A stretch of 64,000 nucleotides of DNA from Nostoc sp. FACHB-973. Lineage in GTDB: Bacteria; Cyanobacteriota; Cyanobacteriia; Cyanobacteriales; Nostocaceae. The translations under genes and the position numbers were made by a program. The notes below the pieces were generated by a model. It did no database searches and was not told the origin of the DNA. It saw nothing but the letters and a program-made list of their open reading frames with translations. Shown here one piece after another: positions 1 to 7,580 of the stretch (its first letter is position 1; the number at the start of each line of letters is the position of its first letter). Location: NCBI RefSeq assembly GCF_014698115.1, contig NZ_JACJSJ010000004.1:106167-170166 (forward strand). Reading direction: 5' to 3'.

Positions 1-1
1 C

Positions 2-238
2 GGCGTAACAGGAATTTCAGTAGAATGTGCATTAGGAGCTTCAATCGAGGAGCTAGCAGCGACTATTCCTCATAGGCAACTCGGTTGCACTACTGTAGGA
101 AAAATTCGTCAGGCTGGCGGAGATGTAATTAGAACTTCGGGTAGAAGTCCCAATCATGCAACCTTAGTAGGTCTAACCCCAGAGCAAATTAGTAGTCTTT
201 TGACACCTACGATTCCTAAGCCTCAGCAGATTACATAA
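2..238 (+). CDS. C-terminal part of an unknown protein, cut by the window edge
   Basis: The frame is open from the first complete codon of the window and stops at 236-238, giving the last 78 residues of a longer protein. The tail contains TVGKIRQAGGDVIRTSGRSP followed by NHATLVGLTPEQISSLLTP. A His in a short strand, then GLTPEQ and a Pro-rich end, is reminiscent of C-terminal toxin modules of bacterial polymorphic toxins, but I cannot assign a family. The next gene starts 15 bp downstream on the same strand, so the two are probably co-transcribed. The order (possible toxin end, then a small acidic protein) would fit a toxin and immunity pair; this is inference only. Confidence 0.55.
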   Translation, partial: GVTGISVECALGASIEELAATIPHRQLGCTTVGKIRQAGGDVIRTSGRSPNHATLVGLTPEQISSLLTPTIPKPQQIT

Positions 239-253
239 GTACGGAGATGCTCA

Positions 254-1027
254 ATGAGCGCATCAAGACAACCAGTACAGCATAATGATAGTGAGCAGCA
301 ACGAGTTTTAGTCGAAAACCCAAGAGTTTTCGTTGATTTTCATAATGCTGATGCTCAAGGTCGTCTTCGTCTAAATTGTATTGGAACAATAGAGGATCTT
401 GCTGCTCAAAAAATTGAATTGCAAGCTGGTCAACACCTTGTTCTTTATAGTGAAGATTTAGAAGTTGATGGAATAGTTGAGTATTCTCAATCAGAACATC
501 TGTGGGTTGTAGTAATTGATTGGGATGAAATCAGGGAAATAGAACAAGAAAATTCAGTACAACAAAAACTCTTTGATTTTGTAGAAAAGATTGGATCTAT
601 TTTTGAAATATTGAAAGTTGAGACTAAGGCTGATTCAGATACTGAGCAAGACACTAAATCGCATGAGCTTGAAAAGTTGCTTGGTGAGGCGAAGCGAGAT
701 TTCAGCGACGCTCGTGCTTTTTTCAGTAGGGATCAGGATATTAGCGAAACCTTGTTCTACCGACAATTTGCAGCCATTTTTGGAGAAGAAGAAGCCAAAG
801 AAATATGGTCTGCTAGAAATTGGAATACAAACATTGTGTTAAGGGATTTGACTCTTGTCCTAATGGACGACCTTGAGTTACGTCGGAACATAGAACAAAA
901 AGGTTTCAATCTGGAGGAAATTATCAACATACTCTCACAAGAAGATGAATTCAGAAGAATTTCAACTGAGTTACCTGAGACAGATCAAAAATCGCTTGCT
1001 CGTTTGCGTGAGGTAATCTGTGCCTAA
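254..1027 (+). CDS. Hypothetical acidic protein, 257 aa
   Basis: The ATG at 254 follows an ACGGAG-like ribosome site. I do not recognise the family. The N-terminal ~90 residues look like a small beta-rich domain (alternating hydrophobics around VFVDFHNADAQGRLRLN and LWVVVIDWDEI). A linker rich in Glu, Gln and Asp follows, then a helical C-terminal domain from about residue 140. There is no signal peptide or membrane segment. It lies 15 bp after the truncated upstream protein, so it is probably in the same operon. Its acidity and position would suit an immunity or chaperone partner, but nothing in the sequence proves that. Confidence 0.6.
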   Translation: MSASRQPVQHNDSEQQRVLVENPRVFVDFHNADAQGRLRLNCIGTIEDLAAQKIELQAGQHLVLYSEDLEVDGIVEYSQSEHLWVVVIDWDEIREIEQENSVQQKLFDFVEKIGSIFEILKVETKADSDTEQDTKSHELEKLLGEAKRDFSDARAFFSRDQDISETLFYRQFAAIFGEEEAKEIWSARNWNTNIVLRDLTLVLMDDLELRRNIEQKGFNLEEIINILSQEDEFRRISTELPETDQKSLARLREVICA

Positions 1028-1262
1028 CACTGCGTTGGTGCGGACGGTACAAAGGTTATCGGCGAGAGTTTGAGCTTGTCTGCTGCTGCACAACTTACCG
1101 TTAATTTGCTACACTTCTGGCTTAGGACGTACAGAAAGGTTATTTGCTGTTCTTTGAGTGCCGCAAGCTAGTTGGCTGAGTTACATATGTCTTAACCCAC
1201 CTTCAATAACTAACCAATCCCGATCTTGCTTTTTTATTACTTTTTCAGCAAGCCCTACCTAC

Positions 1263-2117
1263 TTACTCATGCACCTTTAAACTGGGCATTGGATGTGGTT
1301 TAGTTGAGTAAACTTGTGAAAACTCACAGATAGAATTAAATGGACAAAAACGACAGTGATAACCGGGATTCGGGGGAAAAATATCGCTAAAATTCTCGGT
1401 TTCTTCCTGATATTTTTGTAAGTCGTGTTGGTGTTTGTGGGCAATATTCGCCAACTCAAATTTTAATGATTCTAATTCACTATTGTTAATACTAATTAAG
1501 TCCGATTTTTTACAAATTTCGAGATTGTAAAATGATGCGACAGCTTGTCTTCCAGGATAAAGATAACGAGCAGCTAATAAATAAACTAAAGCCTGTCGTC
1601 GGTCAAAAGCTGATTTTCCAGTTTTGAAATCCAAAATATGTAAAGTGCGATCGCTCTCAATAAAAACGCAGTCCATAGCCGCATATAACCGAAAGCAATA
1701 ATCTTGTTGTTCAATGACAATCGGTTTCGGAAAACCTTCATCACCGGGAGTTAATTGGATAATATGTTTATCCAACAGCAACGGCTCATCATGATATTTT
1801 TTCAAAATTTGCAGCACCCGTTGCCGGACTTGTTCGCTGGAGTTGCCCAATTTTAGTAGCTGTGCAACTTTTTCTACCCCATCTGATTGCTGCAAAAGGT
1901 GTCTGTGATTATGAAACTCATAAACGCCTTTTTGGGCAAGTATCCCAATCCGCTGGGGCGCGGTGGCTTTTGCTAACAGTGCTTTGACTTGTGGTTCGTT
2001 TTGCCGCGCTTTGATAAACCCCCGTCTCATCTGGCAGTGCCAGCGTTCTTGCCCTGATGCCGGGGCAACTAAAGACCAAAGGTGATAACTGGCAAAAGGT
2101 CGATCAGGGGTTGACAT
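1263..2117 (-). CDS. PD-(D/E)XK nuclease-superfamily protein, RecB/Cas4-like
   Basis: This 284-residue protein carries the core of the PD-(D/E)XK exonuclease fold: an acidic strand followed by LHILDFKTGKS (the D-x-K element) near residue 165, and a downstream Gln/Tyr helix (RRQALVYLLAARY). The C-terminus has CRFCPFNSIC, a C-x2-C-x6-C cluster. With a Cys near residue 28 (WHCQMRRGF) it could ligate an iron-sulfur cluster, as in Cas4 and AddB-type nucleases. There is no helicase domain and no cas gene nearby, so a stand-alone DNA repair role is more likely than CRISPR adaptation. It is divergently arranged with the downstream phosphohexomutase, with about 150 bp between starts. Confidence 0.75.
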   Translation of the reverse strand: MSTPDRPFASYHLWSLVAPASGQERWHCQMRRGFIKARQNEPQVKALLAKATAPQRIGILAQKGVYEFHNHRHLLQQSDGVEKVAQLLKLGNSSEQVRQRVLQILKKYHDEPLLLDKHIIQLTPGDEGFPKPIVIEQQDYCFRLYAAMDCVFIESDRTLHILDFKTGKSAFDRRQALVYLLAARYLYPGRQAVASFYNLEICKKSDLISINNSELESLKFELANIAHKHQHDLQKYQEETENFSDIFPPNPGYHCRFCPFNSICEFSQVYSTKPHPMPSLKVHE

Positions 2118-2264
2118 TGCTCAGAAACAGTGAGAGAAAGTACGGTGGGAAGGACTATGTTCGACAGTTTCCGCCGAACATAACTTCGGAGGATACTTGC
2201 TGCTACACACGCTTTGCGGGAAGCTTTTAATAGTACTGATGATGTACGGGAGCAAGTGGCAAAA

Positions 2265-3695
2265 ATGAGCGCTAGTAGCAATTCCAGCAAGATAAAATTT
2301 GGTACCGATGGATGGCGAGGCATTATTGCCGATGACTTTACTTTCCCCAATGTGCGGAAAGTAACAAGAGCGATCGCCAGTTACCTCGAAACAGCCTACA
2401 CAAAAGATAGACCAGTACTTATTGCCTACGATACTCGGTTTTTAGCTGACCAGTTTGCCCTAACAGCAGCCCAAGTCTTGGCAGATTTGGGTTGGACTGT
2501 GAAAATTACTGATCGGGATTGCCCTACACCAGTAATTGCCTACAACGCCCGTCACCTAAATTCCGCTGGGGCGTTAATGTTTACTGCTAGTCATAATCCA
2601 GCACCATACTGTGGAATTAAATATATCCCCGATTATGCTGGACCTGCCACTCCAGAGATTACTGATACTATTGTGGCAAATATAGAAAGTGCATCGGATG
2701 AACTGCCTAGTAGCAGCCGACCTGATTTAATTTCCACTTTCGATCCCAAGCCAGATTACCTGGAATTTATCTATACCCTGCTTGATGTAGAACGAATTAG
2801 GAGCGCTAATTTAAAGGTAAAATACGATGCTCTTTATTCTACTTCTCGTGGTTATTTAGATGAAGTTTTGCAACATAGTGGTGTTCAGTTAGAAAGTTTC
2901 CACACTTGGAGGGATGTATTATTTGGCGGTGGGATGCCAGAACCCAAAGGAGAACAATTAGTTGAGTTAGTGGAAGCAGTAGTAAAGGATCGTGCAGATT
3001 TGGGTTTGGCGACAGATGGAGATAGCGATCGCTTTGGTATTGTTGATGAACAAGGTACTGTCCTCACTCCGAATACTGTGCTGTTAGTTCTAGCACGACA
3101 TTTAATCAAAAATAAAGGGAAAAGCGGCGCCATCGTCCGCACTGTGGCTACAACCCACCTACTAGATAACTTCGCAGCTAAATATGGGCTGCAAATTTAT
3201 GAAACACCAGTCGGCTTTAAATACATCGGTGAAAAAATGCGGGAAACTGCCGTACTGATTGGTGGGGAAGAATCAGGCGGATTAAGTATAATTGGGCATA
3301 TTCCCGAAAAAGACGGTGTTTTAGCTGATATGCTGGTGGCAGAAGCCATCGCCTATGAAGGGAAACCCCTAAGTCAACTGGTTAAAGAAGCGATCGCCGA
3401 AGCTGATGGTCCGCTTTACAACACCCGCCTTGACTTGCACCTCACCGAGTCTCACAAAACCGCTGTTATCGACTCCTTTACTAAAAATCCACCCACAGAG
3501 GTAGCCGGAATTAAAGTCAAGGAAGTCGGGCGTAAAGACGGTATTAAACTCTATTTAGAAGAGGGTAGCTGGGTGTTACTGCGTCCTTCCGGTACAGAAC
3601 CCTTGGTGCGCGTTTACCTAGAAACCAACTCTCCCGAAAAACTCACCCAAATCTCTCAAGAGATGGAAAGTGTCATTGCTAAGCTAGAGGCATAA
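2265..3695 (+). CDS. Phosphoglucomutase/phosphomannomutase family protein
   Basis: This enzyme of the alpha-D-phosphohexomutase family interconverts hexose 1- and 6-phosphates. All four family signatures are visible: the phosphoserine loop in FTASHNPAPYCGIKY, the metal loop DGDSDRFG, the sugar loop GGEESGG, and the phosphate-binding RPSGTEPLVRVY near the C-terminus. I prefer the ATG at 2265, because the protein then begins just before the conserved KFGTDGWRGIIADDF block. The frame is open to a TTG at 2214, which would add 17 unconserved residues. It acts in the cytosol, in glycogen, nucleotide-sugar or cell-wall precursor supply. Its exact substrate cannot be told from sequence. Confidence 0.9.
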   Translation: MSASSNSSKIKFGTDGWRGIIADDFTFPNVRKVTRAIASYLETAYTKDRPVLIAYDTRFLADQFALTAAQVLADLGWTVKITDRDCPTPVIAYNARHLNSAGALMFTASHNPAPYCGIKYIPDYAGPATPEITDTIVANIESASDELPSSSRPDLISTFDPKPDYLEFIYTLLDVERIRSANLKVKYDALYSTSRGYLDEVLQHSGVQLESFHTWRDVLFGGGMPEPKGEQLVELVEAVVKDRADLGLATDGDSDRFGIVDEQGTVLTPNTVLLVLARHLIKNKGKSGAIVRTVATTHLLDNFAAKYGLQIYETPVGFKYIGEKMRETAVLIGGEESGGLSIIGHIPEKDGVLADMLVAEAIAYEGKPLSQLVKEAIAEADGPLYNTRLDLHLTESHKTAVIDSFTKNPPTEVAGIKVKEVGRKDGIKLYLEEGSWVLLRPSGTEPLVRVYLETNSPEKLTQISQEMESVIAKLEA

Positions 3696-3846
3696 GAGTT
3701 AAGAGTTAGGAGTTAGGAGTTAAGAGTTAAGAGTTGTAAATTAACAATTCTTAACTCTTAATTTATAACTTCGATCAAAATCTGAATTCGTAACTCCTAA
3801 CTCCTCACTCCTCACTCCCAACTCCTAACTCCTAACTCCTAACTTT
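3696..3846. repeat. Short tandem repeats in inverted orientation (GAGTTAG/AACTCCT type)
   Basis: Runs of the heptamer-like unit GAGTTAG/GAGTTAA follow the mutase stop codon. After a short A/T spacer they are mirrored by runs of AACTCCT and AACTCTT. The two arms can pair into a long imperfect hairpin, so the array may act as a transcription end for the mutase gene. The same repeat type recurs at 11938-12182. Short tandemly repeated repetitive sequences of this kind are well known in heterocystous cyanobacteria. Confidence 0.8.
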
Positions 3847-3855
3847 TATTAAAAT

Positions 3856-4134
3856 ATGAAAACTTTGGCTCCTTTATTGACAATTTTAGTTGTAGCTGTT
3901 TGGGTAGTGACGATCGCAATTATTTCAGTTCAAAATGCCACACCAGTATCGTTAAAATTCTTAACATTTCAATCAATACAAATACCAGCGGGTTTAGTTT
4001 TAGCTTTTAGTGCAGTTATAGGGTTAATTGGTACAGCACTGCTGCAACCCATCTGGGATCTTAGTGGTTCTGGACAGGGTAATTCTCGATTAGAAGACGA
4101 TGCCGAATTTTTTGTTGATGATGAAGATTTTTGA
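3856..4134 (+). CDS. LapA/DUF1049 domain membrane protein
   Basis: A 92-residue protein with two membrane segments (about residues 6-27 and 43-63) separated by the typical motif SVQNATPVSLKFL. This is the LapA (DUF1049) layout, in which two helices flank an NxxPVxLxF turn. The tail is short and acidic. In other bacteria the family associates with lipopolysaccharide assembly, but its role in cyanobacteria is not settled. It directly follows a short-tandem-repeat array. Confidence 0.8.
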   Translation: MKTLAPLLTILVVAVWVVTIAIISVQNATPVSLKFLTFQSIQIPAGLVLAFSAVIGLIGTALLQPIWDLSGSGQGNSRLEDDAEFFVDDEDF

Positions 4135-4147
4135 GGGTTGAAAAGCT

Positions 4148-4372
4148 GTGCAGTACCAAAATATTATTACAATCGAACCGGGGAAGCGAGGTGGTAAACC
4201 TTGTATTCGAGGAATGCGAATTACCGTATACGATGTTTTATCTTATCTGGCCTCTGGCATGACCTACGAGGAAGTTCTTGATGACTTTCCTTATTTAATA
4301 CGAGAGGATATATTAGCTTGCCTAAGCTATGCGGCTGATAGAGAACGGCAAATGCTGACAATGCAAGCATGA
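4148..4372 (+). CDS. DUF433 antitoxin-like protein
   Basis: A 74-residue protein of the DUF433 family, recognisable by IEPGKRGGKPCIRGMRITVYDVL and the following helices (GMTYEEVLDDFPYL, then a YAADRE end). DUF433 proteins have a winged-helix fold and are usually the antitoxin partner of a DUF5615 (Mut7-C/PIN-like) toxin. The start is a GTG at 4148. The stop overlaps the ATG of the next reading frame by four bases (ATGA at 4369-4372), the standard coupling for this pair, but that toxin is reduced to a stub here. Confidence 0.85.
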   Translation: MQYQNIITIEPGKRGGKPCIRGMRITVYDVLSYLASGMTYEEVLDDFPYLIREDILACLSYAADRERQMLTMQA

Positions 4373-4473
4373 AGTTATTGTTTGACCATAACCTATCACC
4401 TCGGCTAGTCTACAAAAGCGATCGTGCTGGAAAATATAGATATTGCGCTCAAAAGATAATTAACTATGACTGA
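4369..4473 (+). pseudogene. Remnant of a DUF5615 PIN-like toxin
   Basis: The frame begins at the ATG overlapping the DUF433 stop and encodes only 34 residues. It opens with MKLLFDHNLSPRLV, the hallmark N-terminus of DUF5615 toxins with the first catalytic Asp. The rest of the expected ~110-residue protein is missing: after residue 14 the sequence no longer resembles the family, and a stop follows at 4471-4473. I infer an internal deletion that removed the toxin body and left the antitoxin intact. Confidence 0.75.
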
Positions 4474-4783
4474 AGCTAAGTCTGCTCGTGAAGTACGCCG
4501 GGGTAGGATTTTTCCGGAAATTCAGTGGACAGAACACCATAAAGCCCAATGGAAAGCCGAACGCCAAGCATTTAAAGAGCGCTGTCAGTCAATTTTTGAG
4601 CAGGTAAAACCGCAATTTATTAAAACTCACTATAACTGGTACATGGCAGTCGAACCCGAAAGTGGAAAATATTTCATTGACCAGGATGCTTTAGTAGTTG
4701 CAGATAAAGCACATGAAGAATATCCCAATGCCAAGCTGTACGTTTTCCGCATTAATGAAACTGGGGTGTGTGGCAGGATATGA
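4466..4783 (+). CDS. Hypothetical protein, 105 aa
   Basis: The ATG at 4466 overlaps the end of the toxin remnant. The protein is hydrophilic, with a basic N-terminal third (EVRRGRIFPEIQWTEHHKAQWKAERQAFKERC) and a conserved-looking C-terminal part (FIKTHYNWYMAVEPESGKYFIDQDA, then YPNAKLYVFRINETGVCGRI). Similar small proteins sit next to aspartic-protease-like ORFs in cyanobacteria. Here too the stop overlaps the ATG of the downstream retropepsin-like gene by four bases, so the two are translationally coupled. I cannot assign a function. Confidence 0.7.
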   Translation: MTEAKSAREVRRGRIFPEIQWTEHHKAQWKAERQAFKERCQSIFEQVKPQFIKTHYNWYMAVEPESGKYFIDQDALVVADKAHEEYPNAKLYVFRINETGVCGRI

Positions 4784-5142
4784 TTTCGGGCAAGTTTGGT
4801 GATGAAGATGAATTATTTTTTGAGATAGATTTGATAGCTGGTGATGGATTAGAAATACCAGTAGATGCACTTGTTGATACAGGATTTTCTTGGTGGTTGG
4901 CAATTAATAACCAAGATTTAGAAGCACTTGATTGGATTTATTTAGAACAGCAAACAATGCTTACAGCTCAAGGAGATGCAGAATTTGATATTTATTTAGG
5001 GAAAGTGCGAATCGACGGACAAGATTTTGATATTCCTGTTCATGTGGGTGAAGGAGTGCCAGAAGTTTTACTTGGTCGCCAGTGGTTAAAACATCGACGG
5101 TTGGTGGTGGATATGTCATCAAATCTGTTAACCCTAGAATAA
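4780..5142 (+). CDS. Retropepsin-like (clan AA) aspartic protease-family protein
   Basis: About 120 residues with the single-domain aspartyl protease pattern. VDALVDTGFSWWLAIN carries the catalytic D-T-G motif, and VPEVLLGRQWLKHRRLVVDM matches the family's hydrophobic-hydrophobic-G motif near the C-terminus. Such small soluble clan AA proteins are common in cyanobacteria and probably work as dimers; their substrates are unknown. I start at ATG 4780, which overlaps the upstream stop (ATGA). An in-frame GTG at 4768 would add four residues. Confidence 0.75.
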   Translation: MISGKFGDEDELFFEIDLIAGDGLEIPVDALVDTGFSWWLAINNQDLEALDWIYLEQQTMLTAQGDAEFDIYLGKVRIDGQDFDIPVHVGEGVPEVLLGRQWLKHRRLVVDMSSNLLTLE

Positions 5143-5168
5143 TCGCATCACTTTCCGGCATTGTAGTA

Positions 5169-5206
5169 GAGAGGATATATTAGCTTGCCTAAGCTATACG
5201 GTTGAG
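5169..5206 (+). repeat. Duplicated fragment of the DUF433 gene
   Basis: About 37 bases starting GAGAGGATATATTAGCTTGC are nearly identical to positions 4302-4339 inside the DUF433 coding region, where they encode the EDILACLSYA segment. The copy ends in TGA and has no start of its own. It is a short remnant of a second DUF433 gene or of a local duplication. Confidence 0.7.
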
Positions 5207-5211
5207 CAAAA

Positions 5212-5797
5212 ATGCCTATGAGCGCAACTTATAAAGCAGATTTTAACTTGTGGATTGAACAGACAGCCCAACTATAGGACTCATATTTGATTTCTGAAAT
5301 ACACGTAGGGTGCGTTACGCCAAAGGCTAACGCACCAGTTAACGATTTAGGTGCGTTAGGCTACGCCATAACGCACCCTACAGATACTTAGATTTTTTCA
5401 GAAATCAAATCGGATTCCTATATTGCGATCGCATTGCTGGGAGGAAATCGATTTAGAATATCTGATTGAAGATGTTGAAGGCTTGGGCAAAAGCGAACGA
5501 CGGGCTATTTCCAGTCAACTAACTCGCTTACTTTTACATCTGCTCAAATGGCAATATCAACCCCAGCGTCGCTCAGATAGTCGGCTGGATTTCATCACTG
5601 ATTCTCGCACCCAAATTGAGTTAGCCATACTCGATAGTCCTAGTCTTAAGAGCTATCCTACAGAGCAACTTGAAGAAAGTTATCAAAGGGCACGTAGGCA
5701 AGCAGAGATGCTAATTTCCACGTTTCCAGAAGAATGCCCATATTCTTTAGAATTAGTGTTAGATGAAGACTGGCTACTGGAAGCAAGCGATATTTGA
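5212..5797 (+). pseudogene. DUF29 family gene interrupted by a miniature element
   Basis: The N-terminal part reads MPMSATYKADFNLWIEQTAQ and then L, the standard start of DUF29 proteins, and stops at a TAG made by the inserted element. Beyond the element, from 5423, the frame resumes with LRSHCWEEIDLEYLIEDVEG and runs to the stop at 5795-5797. Removing the insert and one TA copy restores an uninterrupted frame (CAA-CTA-TTG-CGA) of about 145 residues, the normal DUF29 length. DUF29 function is unknown. A TTG at 5423 could in principle restart a shortened protein, but I regard the gene as inactivated. Confidence 0.85.
5275..5420. mobile_element. 146-bp miniature inverted-repeat element with TA duplication
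   Basis: The ends are imperfect inverted repeats of about 25 bp (TAGGACTCATATTTGATTTC against the complement of the right end, TAGGAATCCGATTTGATTTC). An inner inverted repeat is built on GTAGGGTGCGTTA. The element is flanked by TA dinucleotides (5273-5274 and 5421-5422), and the DUF29 gene is exactly restored when one is removed. TA duplication points to mobilisation by an IS630/Tc1-mariner-type transposase, which is not in this window. It encodes no protein. Confidence 0.9.
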
Positions 5798-5839
5798 TAA
5801 CTGTAATTGTGGTTATTATAAAATGTATAACGTAGCCAA

Positions 5840-6082
5840 CTAATCTGCATTTGTGAGTTTTGCAAAAGTTGCTTTGACTTCTTCATCATCGGCAAAATCT
5901 CCAGCATCTGCTTGAGCAATTCCCTTTTGAATTTCCTCAATTTGCGACTGATACATTTCTAGATAAGCGGCTACCGCTTCATTAAGTAGGTAACTGCGAT
6001 CGCGGTTTATTCGGGCTGCGATCGCATCAAGCGCCGCCTTGCGATCGCTATGTATCTCAAACGTAATGTTTTCTTTGCTCAT
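5840..6082 (-). CDS. Ribbon-helix-helix antitoxin-like protein
   Basis: An 80-residue protein with an N-terminal ribbon-helix-helix DNA-binding pattern (ITFEIHSDRKAALDAIAARI, then NRDRSYLLNEAVAAYLE). An acidic tail (EIQKGIAQADAGDFADDEEV) of the type that binds RelE/ParE toxins follows. The ATG at 6082 is clear. No toxin follows downstream: the region between its stop and the DUF29 remnant holds no gene. It therefore looks like a solitary antitoxin. Confidence 0.8.
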   Translation of the reverse strand: MSKENITFEIHSDRKAALDAIAARINRDRSYLLNEAVAAYLEMYQSQIEEIQKGIAQADAGDFADDEEVKATFAKLTNAD

Positions 6083-6212
6083 GGTGCCGTCAAATCAAGT
6101 TGCATTGCATAGTCTTATTATTGCAATACAACGGTAGTGGCAATCGTAATTATCTCATCCTACACGTCGAAAACAGTATGGTTAAAGTTATTTAATATTC
6201 CACGTAGGCTTT

Positions 6213-6377
6213 AGAGGATGTTTGAAAAGTCCTCTTCTTGGTAGCAAAACGTTCTAGATCCCCCTAAATCCCCCTTAAAAAGGGGGACTTTAACTCCAGT
6301 TCCCCCCTTTTTAAGGGGGGTTAGGGGGGATCTCAAAGTGCCTAAAGTCACAGCGAAATACTTTTCAAACAACCTCT
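6213..6377. mobile_element. 165-bp miniature inverted-repeat element
   Basis: The termini AGAGGATGTTTGAAAAGT (6213-6230) and the complement of 6360-6377 (AGAGGTTGTTTGAAAAGT) match at 17 of 18 positions. The interior holds a strong hairpin made of GATCCCCCTAAATCCCCC and its complement around 6258-6332, a very common cyanobacterial repeat. There is no ORF inside, and I see no clear target duplication. The right end overlaps the beginning of the GIY-YIG reading frame. Confidence 0.8.
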
Positions 6378-7294
6378 TAGGTTTATTAGTGGGTATTCTA
6401 GGCTCAGTTGATTTTGTCTTGGACGATCCCTATAAGCTGATTAGCATAACTGTGTTTATTAATCCCTTTCAATTACCTTCAGTCCACTTGTCTCAAGTTA
6501 AAGAACTTCCAAGCTGCACAGCCATTTATTTTGCAATAGACTCAAAAAATCGAGTTCTTTATATAGGACAAGCTATTAACCTTTTATCAAGATGGAAAAA
6601 TCATCATCGAGAACATCAATTACAAGAAATAGATAAAGATTTTTCCGTTAGAATAGCTTGGCAGGCATGGAATGAAGAGGGATTGAGTGAAGCAGAAAAA
6701 TTCCTCATCAATAGTTTCCAGCCTTTGTTGAATGGAACAGAAGTTAAAACACCTACAACTATACCATCAGAGTTTATATTAAGAGATTTATTGAAGTTAC
6801 TCTCTCGCCGGTTAATCATTATTGGTGTTCAACCTAAGAGTAATAAAGAACTTCCAAATATTCATCTAAAGTATGATTGGAAGGATTGCTCACCTAAAGG
6901 AACAGCAGCAAAGATAAAAAGTTTTATCGAACAAAATAAAGATAAGAATACTAGTCTGAAAATTAGACGAAAGCCATATGGAAGAATAAATCCTCCTGAG
7001 ATTTTTCGACCAGGTAGTAGAGCGCAGAAGGTAAATGCTCGTGAAAATCGCTCTTATAACAATCATTGGTATATGGCTTGCAATGGATCTATTATCCATA
7101 TCACACCTACCCATCACTACCGAGAACTCAAGGAGGTAACAGTTCCTAAAGAATTGGCTGGCATCAAACTTCCAGCAGTGACCACATTTGCATTCTCTGA
7201 CATGAAAAGCAGGTATCGTTATGAGTTTTCGGGGCTGTCTTGCTTTGAGAGCGATCTGATTCCATTGCTTTGGGTTAGAGCTAAGTTGTCTTAA
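6338..7294 (+). CDS. GIY-YIG nuclease-domain protein
   Basis: Residues ~58-130 form a GIY-YIG endonuclease domain. TAIYFAID stands for the GIY strand and RVLYIGQA for the YIG strand. LLSRWKNHHR carries the catalytic Arg region, and a Glu-containing helix (LSEAEKFLINSFQPLLNGT) follows. The remaining ~170 residues are basic and not assignable. The longest frame begins at a GTG at 6338, inside the right end of a miniature element, so the first ~13 residues come from that element. A GTG at 6389 would give a start just outside it. No helicase or UvrC-like partner lies nearby. Confidence 0.75.
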   Translation: MPKVTAKYFSNNLLGLLVGILGSVDFVLDDPYKLISITVFINPFQLPSVHLSQVKELPSCTAIYFAIDSKNRVLYIGQAINLLSRWKNHHREHQLQEIDKDFSVRIAWQAWNEEGLSEAEKFLINSFQPLLNGTEVKTPTTIPSEFILRDLLKLLSRRLIIIGVQPKSNKELPNIHLKYDWKDCSPKGTAAKIKSFIEQNKDKNTSLKIRRKPYGRINPPEIFRPGSRAQKVNARENRSYNNHWYMACNGSIIHITPTHHYRELKEVTVPKELAGIKLPAVTTFAFSDMKSRYRYEFSGLSCFESDLIPLLWVRAKLS

Positions 7295-7361
7295 GTGCGA
7301 TCGCTCTTTCACTGAAAGCGTAGAATAGTCAGCAGGTCTTTTTGACAGCAGCATAACAGCT

Positions 7362-7580
7362 ATGACCAAGCTACTTGAACAAGCGATCGCACGAGTGAAA
7401 CAGCTTCCTGAAACTGAGCAAGATGCCATTGCTGCGCTCATTCTGGAAGAACTGGAAGACGAAGCACGATGGGACAAAGCATTTGCACAGTCTCATAATG
7501 TACTAGCTGAACTTGCAGGGGCAGCCTTAGCTGAAGATCAAGCAGGCAAAACCCAAGAGCTAGATCCAGAAACCTTGTGA
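7362..7580 (+). CDS. Antitoxin-like protein of a RelE/ParE-type pair
   Basis: A 72-residue helical acidic protein. It starts with MTKLLEQAIARVKQLPETEQ, a pattern typical of small cyanobacterial antitoxins whose helices contain LPxxEQD. Its TGA overlaps the GTG of the next gene (GTGA at 7577-7580), the tight coupling expected of a toxin-antitoxin operon. No obvious DNA-binding domain is seen, so autoregulation is uncertain. Confidence 0.75.
   Translation: MTKLLEQAIARVKQLPETEQDAIAALILEELEDEARWDKAFAQSHNVLAELAGAALAEDQAGKTQELDPETL

Noticed and set aside
1263..2117. Annotation as Cas4.
   Set aside because: The Cys cluster and nuclease core fit Cas4-like proteins, but no CRISPR or cas genes are present; a general RecB-like nuclease name is safer.
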